In this document: positions 58,688 through 64,000 of the stretch, in pieces | Layout of the letters: each line of letters starts with the position of its first letter | Position numbering within the stretch: position 1 is the stretch's first letter | Assembly (NCBI RefSeq): GCF_900450705.1 | Contig: NZ_UGHK01000002.1 | Coordinates: 682,001-746,000, forward strand | DNA length: 64,000 nt | Reading direction: 5' to 3' | From: Avibacterium paragallinarum | Lineage (GTDB): Bacteria > Pseudomonadota > Gammaproteobacteria > Enterobacterales > Pasteurellaceae | The notes under the pieces: generated by a model | Seen by the model: the letters and a program-made list of their open reading frames with translations, nothing else | Database searches by the model: none | What the model was told of the DNA's origin: nothing | Position numbers and translations under genes: made by a program

Positions 58688-60038
58688 ATGTTTACTTATG
58701 GCTCAATCTGTTCAGGCATTGAGGCGGTTTCTTGTGCGTGGCATAAATTCGCTACGCCATTATGGTTCAGCGAAATTGAACCCTTCCCAAGTGCGGTACT
58801 GGCTCACCATTTCCCAACCGTGCCAAATCTAGGTGATATAACCGCCTTACCTAACAAAATTTTACACCGTGAAGTCCCCGCTCCTGATGTGCTTGTTGGT
58901 GGCACACCTTGCCAAGCCTTTTCTGTGGCGGGGCTTCGACAATCTCTTGATGACGAGCGAGGGAATTTAACTTTAGTCTTAATTCATATTTTAGAGGCAA
59001 TTGATTATGTTAGATACCAAGACGGAAAGCCCCTGTGCGTTCTTGTGTGGGAAAACGTTCCGGGTGTGTTATCCACCAAGGACAACGCTTTCGGACACCT
59101 TTTGGCTGGATTGGCTCAAGAATCAAAGCCTTTACAACCAGCAGGGCGAAAATGGACAAACGCTGGTTATCTGCATTCAAAACGCACCCTCGTCTGGCGA
59201 ACCCTCGACGCTCAATATTTCGGAGTCGCCCAACGCCGTAAAAGAGTGTTCCTTGTGGCAAGTGCTAGAGGGCGAAGTGTCGCCGAAATACTCGTTGAGC
59301 GCCAAAGCCTGTCTGGGAATATTACGCCGTGCGGAAATCCGCAAGAAAACCCTACCGCCTTTGCTGAAAGCAGCTTTGGAGCATACCGTTCAACAAACAT
59401 CGCTGGGACGCTAAAACGTTGCGGTGGTGCGTTAAGTGGCGGTCATTATACACGGAACGCAAAACCCGATGATTGCTAAAAATCAAGCCCATTATTTGGG
59501 ACGAAATAATGGACAAGAAAATGTCCTTTTTGAAATCAAAGGCGTGGAAGCGGGAAGGATAGCGGAAAAATCCTTATCCCCCACTTTAAAAGCCCGAATG
59601 GGAACAGGCGGTAACAACGTCCCCTGTATTACTCTTACAGGTAACACCATCGGACGGCAGCCTCATAACGGCGGTAATGGCAACGGCTTTGATGACACGG
59701 GTGTTCACGCCGTTGCTTACGACAACCAATGTGTGAGCTGGAACGGCGATACAACGCCTAAGAGTAGCAATAACATTGCCCTCACAATGCGGGCAAATCA
59801 AGGTGGCGAAGGATATGGCGTTGCTTACGCCCACACCATAAGAAAACTCACCCCAAAAGAATGTGAACGATTACAAGGGTTTCCTGATGATTGGACGAAA
59901 ATCCCCTATCGCAACAAACCGGCAGAGCAATGCCCCGATAGTCCACGCTATAAAGCGATTGGAAATAGTATGGCTGTCCCCGTAATGGAATGGATAGGGC
60001 TACGCTTAAAACAATATTTAAAATATACCGCACTTTAA
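58688..60038 (+). pseudogene. C5-cytosine methyltransferase (Dcm type), frameshifted
   Basis: First frame 58688–59479 carries the SAM motif, PCQ in LVGGTPCQAFSV, ENV in VWENVPGVLS and QRRKR. The second frame 59436–60038 contains the target and C-terminal part, including CERLQGFPDDW and GNSMAVPVMEWIG. They overlap by 44 bp in different frames; the switch is near 59436–59450. A single gene would give about 440–450 residues, so this is a broken copy unless frameshifting occurs. Confidence 0.8.
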
Positions 60039-60071
60039 CGTGCTTTTTTAACTTAAACACAGGAGAAAACA

Positions 60072-60935
60072 ATGAAAAAATCGTATTTAGTTTTAGCACT
60101 CACGGCAGCATTAAGCCTTTCTGCTTGTACGCCATTCTCAGTGGACGAGGGGGAAATTGGGTTAGTTACCAAGTATGGCGAAATTGTCAAAACAAAATCG
60201 GCAGGTTTGCACTGGCGGTCGTGGTTGGAAGATGACATTAAGTTTTCCACCCGTGAGCAAAAAATCACGTTAGGTTCATTCGATAGTTCTGGAGATTTAA
60301 CAAGTGGCATTTCTGCCTACACTCGCGATACACAGACCGTTACTACCGCTTTAGTGATTACTTATAAACTCACTGACCCAATTTTAGTTTATAAAAACTA
60401 CCGCACTACAGAGAATATGATTAACCAGCTAATTGAGCCACGCAGTCGCCAAGCCCTTGAAATTGTGTTCAGCGGCTACACGGCCCAGCGTGCTTTGGAA
60501 AACCGAGCAAAACTCACAACGGATATTACCGCTCAAATTCGCGAGGCGGTAAAAGGCTATCCACTGGAAATCACGGCGGTTCAAACGGTTATTCAGTTTA
60601 ACAAAGAGTATGAAAAGCGAGTTGAAGAAAGCGTGCAAAAGAACGTTGCAATTCAGACCGCAGAGCGTGAGCTGATTATCCAGCAAAAACAGGCGGAGAT
60701 TGTAAAAGTCAATGCACAAGCTAAGGCAGACGCTGAGGTTATTCAGGCAAAAGCTGACGCGGAGAAAGTACGTTTAGCGGGTGAGGCGGAAGCCGCCGCA
60801 ATTCGTGCGAAAGGTGAAGCACTGAAAGAAAACCGCCAGCTCGTAGAACTTACGGCAGCGGAAAAATGGAACGGTGTATTGCCAACAACAATGACACCGA
60901 ATGGTTCAGTGCCATTCATTAAGGTTGGACAATAA
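60072..60935 (+). CDS. SPFH/prohibitin-like lipoprotein
   Basis: 287 residues. Signal peptide with lipobox LSLSAC, then a band-7/prohibitin domain (VDEGEIGLVTKYGEIV..., AGLHWRSWLE) and a coiled coil of KADAEVIQAKADAEKVRLAGEAEAA. Prohibitin-like genes occur in many phages; their role is unclear. It is followed by two tiny membrane genes. Confidence 0.8.
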   Translation: MKKSYLVLALTAALSLSACTPFSVDEGEIGLVTKYGEIVKTKSAGLHWRSWLEDDIKFSTREQKITLGSFDSSGDLTSGISAYTRDTQTVTTALVITYKLTDPILVYKNYRTTENMINQLIEPRSRQALEIVFSGYTAQRALENRAKLTTDITAQIREAVKGYPLEITAVQTVIQFNKEYEKRVEESVQKNVAIQTAERELIIQQKQAEIVKVNAQAKADAEVIQAKADAEKVRLAGEAEAAAIRAKGEALKENRQLVELTAAEKWNGVLPTTMTPNGSVPFIKVGQ

Positions 60936-61090
60936 TGGTTGATCTGCTTCAAGTGATTTTTTATTTAATCTGTATCGGCGTAATGTGCTTAGTTGGCAAT
61001 GTGATGTACGAGTCAAAAAAGCTACTTAAACGCCAGCAAGATCAAGTTGAGAGGCAAATCAAGAAACTTCAATCAGACAATAAGGAGTAA
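60935..61090 (+). CDS. 51-residue membrane protein
   Basis: MVDLLQVIFYLICIGVMCLVGN... with one membrane helix and a charged coiled tail (LLKRQQDQVERQIKKLQSDNKE). The ATG overlaps the SPFH stop, so it may be a partner. Unrecognised. Confidence 0.6.
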   Translation: MVDLLQVIFYLICIGVMCLVGNVMYESKKLLKRQQDQVERQIKKLQSDNKE

Positions 61091-61092
61091 CA

Positions 61093-61191
61093 ATGTTTAT
61101 ATTAGGTATGATTGCAGGAGCAGCAGTTGCGTTTGCCGTGCAAGCGTTTTTCCACCAATATAAATTGGTTGATAGAAATAAAGATAAATAA
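61093..61191 (+). CDS. 32-residue membrane peptide
   Basis: MFILGMIAGAAVAFAVQAFF..., a single hydrophobic helix and a basic tail. SD AAGGAG before ATG 61093. Unrecognised. Confidence 0.5.
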   Translation: MFILGMIAGAAVAFAVQAFFHQYKLVDRNKDK

Positions 61192-61198
61192 CAATAAC

Positions 61199-61222
61199 GC
61201 CCCGCTAGTCGGGGCTTTTTAT
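61199..61222 (+). terminator. Terminator of the rightward early operon
   Basis: GCCCCGCTAGTCGGGGC followed by TTTTTATT. Confidence 0.82.
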
Positions 61223-61232
61223 TGGAGGGAAT

Positions 61233-61412
61233 ATGGAACAACAGGATATATTACTAAGCAAATCACGAGTTATCGAAATTACTAGCTTGAGTGCCACAAC
61301 AATCTGGCGTATGATGAAAAAAGGTACTTTCCCTAAGAGCGTTCGAGCTTCTATGGGGCGCGTTGCGTGGCGAAAAGTAGACATAGATAACTGGCTTGCA
61401 AACCGAATATAA
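61233..61412 (+). CDS. AlpA-like regulator/excisionase
   Basis: 59 residues: LLSKSRVIEITSLSATTIWRMMKKGTFPKSVRASMGRVAWRKVDIDNWL, the AlpA/Xis-type winged helix (parts of a longer run). SD GGAGG precedes ATG. Such genes usually lie beside the integrase at one prophage end; here no integrase follows. Confidence 0.8.
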   Translation: MEQQDILLSKSRVIEITSLSATTIWRMMKKGTFPKSVRASMGRVAWRKVDIDNWLANRI

Positions 61413-61606
61413 GCACCTTGCTTTAATGACGGTAAAAATGTCGGTAAATAAAATCTCATCATTTAAACATTTGATTAAAAATCAACAAGTTAAACCACAA
61501 AAAGATAATTGAGTGGGAATAAAACCTCTGCTTTTCATCGTTATTCAATTCATTTCAAAAATGGATAAAAGCCCTGTAATTACAGGGCTTTTCTATTTCG
61601 TACTAT
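61413..61606. other. Probable right prophage boundary
   Basis: No gene. A perfect hairpin AAAAGCCCTGTAATTACAGGGCTTTT lies at 61567–61592 and can terminate both directions. I found no direct repeat with the left junction, so the attachment site could not be placed. Confidence 0.5.
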
Positions 61607-62320
61607 TTATAATAACAACGTAACCAAAAATAAGATTGATACCACTATTTCGATTAAGCCTACTTGTTTTACGGAAAGTTTGTATTTTGGTAGGAATACA
61701 GCACGGAGGAAAGGGGGGATAAATGCTAGGGCTAAGAGATACTGCTGAGTGAATGCCAAACCGAGAATGCAAAGTAGGTGAAAGGCGATTGAGGCTTGTA
61801 AATAGCAGGGATTTTTGCGTTCTCGCATTACGGATTTTACATATAGCGTAACACCAACAAAAAACAGGCTAGGATATAACGCGACTTCGTAGATTTTGGC
61901 GTCCAATTGCGAATGTGGAAAATAGTAAGCTGCCATTCCTGCAAGGGCGAAGATGATAATGCCAGCGAGATCATTAAGTAACGCTCGTTCATCTTTCTTT
62001 TTAACATAGTAAATATTCACTGCCACAAAAGGGAACATCGCCAACAAAAAAAGCAAAATATGCCAGTTATACCATAATGCGGGCAGGGCAAATAATAAAC
62101 TAGTGATGGCGTAGATCAGCGTCCATTTGCGGTAAAGCTCAAGGTTTCTGCCCTTAAATAAATTTAAAAATGGGTATGTCATTAAATAAAGGGAAAACCA
62201 CGCGACTAAAAGAAAAAAATGCAACGCAATAGGCTTAGCAAGCAACATTCCGTATAAAAAGGGCATCAGTGCCATTACGATAGCACCGTGTTGATTAGAA
62301 ATAAGCAGTTTCATTTGCAA
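61607..62320 (-). CDS. YwiC-like membrane protein
   Basis: 237 residues with about eight hydrophobic segments and the opening LLISNQHGAIVMALMPFLYGM typical of the YwiC-like family. Function not established. Chromosomal; first gene after the prophage. Start at 62320 lies beside an uptake signal. Confidence 0.8.
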   Translation of the reverse strand: MQMKLLISNQHGAIVMALMPFLYGMLLAKPIALHFFLLVAWFSLYLMTYPFLNLFKGRNLELYRKWTLIYAITSLLFALPALWYNWHILLFLLAMFPFVAVNIYYVKKKDERALLNDLAGIIIFALAGMAAYYFPHSQLDAKIYEVALYPSLFFVGVTLYVKSVMRERKNPCYLQASIAFHLLCILGLAFTQQYLLALAFIPPFLRAVFLPKYKLSVKQVGLIEIVVSILFLVTLLL

Positions 62321-62507
62321 AGTGCGGTCAAAAAAATAAAAGGAATTTTAGCTATTTTTTCGCACTATCGCTATAATATTTGCGAATTATTTTTATTTAC
62401 TCTAGTCGTTTGATTTCAAAATAATGCGGGTGATCTTTGGGATAACGCCTTGCTTATTTTGAACTGCACAACGATATAATGATGAAAAACCAACACAAGG
62501 AGAAAAA

Positions 62508-62858
62508 ATGACAGCAATTCAACGTTTTCATACCAATGCCCGCTTAGCCGAAATGTGCGTTTATAATGGCGTCGCCTATTTAGCGGGGCAAGTGCCAGAA
62601 AATACCCAAGCTAATGCCTATGCTCAAACGAAAGAGGTGCTAGGCTTGATTGATAAATTGCTCGCGGAAGCGGGTTCAGACAAAAGCAAAATCCTGAATG
62701 CCCAAATTTATTTAGCCAATATGCAGGATTATGCGGAGATGAATCAGGCGTGGGACGAATGGGTGGATCGCCAAAATCCGCCAAGTCGAGCCAGCGTAGA
62801 AGCCAAGCTCGCTTCACCTGAATGGAAAGTTGAGATTGTGATTAGCGCGGCGGTGTAA
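62508..62858 (+). CDS. ridA: RidA-family enamine/imine deaminase
   Basis: 116 residues. RidA proteins hydrolyse reactive enamines/imines released by PLP enzymes. Seen: VYNGVAYLAGQVPENTQ, NAQIYLANMQDYAEMNQAWDEW and the catalytic region PPSRASVEAKLASPEWKVEI. SD AAGGAG; a TATAAT-like -10 lies at about 62475. A family member of the YoaB/RutC subgroup is possible. Confidence 0.88.
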   Translation: MTAIQRFHTNARLAEMCVYNGVAYLAGQVPENTQANAYAQTKEVLGLIDKLLAEAGSDKSKILNAQIYLANMQDYAEMNQAWDEWVDRQNPPSRASVEAKLASPEWKVEIVISAAV

Positions 62859-62894
62859 AATACAAAACCTTCTAACAAAGCGAATACAGTTTAG

Positions 62895-63758
62895 TTATAA
62901 CGACAATTCCACCAGTAAAGGATTATGATCGGAGCTGGTAGTTTTTATCGTGCGGGCGTTTTTCACCTTGAAGCCTCGCACGAAAACCCAATCCAGTGGG
63001 TTTGAAAAAAATCGCAAACGATCATCAGGCTGAAACTGCACAGGGGTTAAACCATAAAGTGCGGTCAGTTTTTGGATTAAATCTATTCGCCCACGATTCC
63101 ACGCATTAAAATCGCCCGCCAGAATAATCGGGCCTTGATGGGCTTGCAATAATTGAAACATCGCTGTGAGTTGCTGTTGATAGTGGGCAGGATTCCATTC
63201 AAAATTAACTAAATGCACATTGATGATTAACAGCCTTTGCCCGTCTGCCAGCGGAAATGCCATCGCGTTTCCTACTTTGGGAATGCGAATCCAAGGCTCT
63301 ACAGAAGCCCCCGCACAATAAAAACGCGGTGTAAAACGGCTGAGCAAATCCACGCCAGATTGCTGCCCTAAATAAGCAAAACTGCTGGTATAAAGTGCGG
63401 TAGGAAATTGCGATGAAAATTGCGAATCTAGATGTTGCCCGCTGGACACTTCTTGCAAAAATAAAAAATCCTTGCCCTCGGCGAGCGTTTTCAACTGTTC
63501 CTGCCAGCCTCAATCTTGCCCTTTGTGCATATTCCACACCAGCAAGCGAAAATCCCGCTGTGCAATGGGGTCAATGTTCCCATTGGTGTGAAAACAAGCC
63601 ACAGATTGATCTAAGGCTTGCCGTTGATAGGATAAAGTGCGAGCTGTTTGAAACTGAGTTTTTGGCACAGGGAAAATCGCTAAGCTGTACCAAAGATAGC
63701 CTCCCCCCATAAAAGTTAAACTAAATAAGGCAATAAAAAAGAATTTTAATTTACTCAT
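62895..63758 (-). pseudogene. YafD-type endonuclease/exonuclease/phosphatase protein with internal TGA
   Basis: The 5' part (63758–63513) encodes a membrane-anchored start and ...RLLVWNMHKGQD. The in-frame codon 63512–63510 is TGA, after which GWQEQLKTLAEGKDFLFLQEVSS... continues without frame change to 62895, with GDFNAW and SSDHNPLLVEL of the EEP fold. A single nonsense substitution would explain it. UPF0294 family length is otherwise complete. Confidence 0.85.
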
Positions 63759-63912
63759 TTTGATGTATTTTAAAAATTTATCTTTATAAATAATAACAGT
63801 TTACTTATACTACGCCAATAAATTTGGCTTGTTACTCCATTCCAATCTCACTTATCAAATGGAAAAAAATCAGCCCCTTTTCTTAGTGAAATTCATTGAT
63901 TAAGGCATTTTA

Positions 63913-64000
63913 ATGAACGTTTATACCTACATTTGTTTTCTCTCTGCTATTTCTATTTTTGTTGGTTTCATTACTCAGAAAATTAATGACAAAATTCAAT
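63913..64000 (+). CDS. Membrane protein, partial (possible Na+/H+ antiporter)
   Basis: Only 29 codons are present: MNVYTYICFLSAISIFVGFI, then TQKINDKIQ. One hydrophobic segment. It resembles the start of Pasteurellaceae sodium/proton antiporters, but too little is visible for a firm call. Confidence 0.35.
   Translation, partial: MNVYTYICFLSAISIFVGFITQKINDKIQ

Larger units (their letters stand above)
16974..61592. mobile_element. Lambdoid myovirus-type prophage, left end truncated
   Basis: Continuous phage gene content: baseplate, tape measure, sheath, capsid, terminase, lysis, nin/replication and cro on the minus strand; cI, recombination, antirepressor and methylase genes on the plus strand. 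The left boundary is the IS1016 end inside the spike gene. The right boundary is a guess at the terminator before the chromosomal YwiC-like gene. No integrase, tail fibre genes or att repeats were found, so it is probably defective. Confidence 0.9.

Noticed and set aside
16174-61606. Prophage attachment site repeats
   Set aside because: No shared direct repeat longer than chance was seen between the left junction and the right end.
63510-63512. Selenocysteine codon in the YafD-type gene
   Set aside because: No adjacent SECIS-like hairpin seen and the family has no known selenocysteine at this place.

Overview
The window comes from a Pasteurellaceae chromosome of the Haemophilus influenzae uptake-signal type. 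The 9-mer AAGTGCGGT (or its complement) recurs throughout, and the housekeeping blocks are family-typical. I cannot name the species. Composition is AT-rich, with short intergenic gaps and tight operons.

Layout. Bases 1–2819 hold the start of the dcw division cluster on the minus strand (mraZ, rsmH, ftsL, ftsI), with a MraZ-box promoter. Bases 2820–5172 are an accessory patch: an IS110-family element with a 374-bp tandem duplication of its left end, short palindromes and long hairpin repeats. Bases 5173–15991 are chromosomal: a DUF5363 protein, tmcA, ybeY, ybeZ, lpxH, plsC-ftsP, a YafJ-type amidotransferase and sdaC-sdaA. An IS1016-type element (16255–16973) then truncates the first prophage gene. 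Bases 16974 to about 61592 are a lambdoid prophage with a contractile tail. Chromosomal genes resume at 61607 (YwiC-like, RidA, a YafD-type gene with an internal TGA, and a partial membrane protein).

The prophage has lambda logic. The cI repressor (40862, plus) faces cro (40731, minus). The minus arm runs cro, cII-like, KilAC antirepressor, O-like initiator with internal iterons, P, NinB, NinG, Q-like protein, lysis genes, terminase, portal, capsid, sheath and tube, tape measure and baseplate. It stops abruptly in the spike gene at IS1016, so no tail fibres and no left attachment site are present. The plus arm starts from an early promoter at 43978 overlapping a cI-type operator. It carries boxA sequences and a structured leader before a basic N-like protein, then an HNH gene overlapping a tRNA-Asp-like gene, a hexapeptide-repeat protein, three KilA-N antirepressor cassettes, Bet, exonuclease and SSB, methyltransferases, an SPFH lipoprotein and an AlpA-like regulator. 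No integrase is visible, so the prophage is probably defective.

The most interesting items are these. (1) Two copies of a bicistron pairing a 19-residue Ibs-like hydrophobic peptide with a small ribbon-helix-helix-type protein. (2) Three C4-like antisense RNAs, each with a seed loop complementary to the ribosome-binding site of its own KilA-N gene; the seeds differ, so the circuits appear orthogonal. (3) A lambda-like boxA, hairpin and N leader. (4) A candidate bridge RNA in the IS110 element and its palindromic target. (5) A minor head protein with a C-terminal ADP-ribosyltransferase domain. (6) A probable -1 frameshift in the tail chaperone gene and a nested scaffold start. All functional statements are inferred from sequence; nothing was searched or folded computationally.
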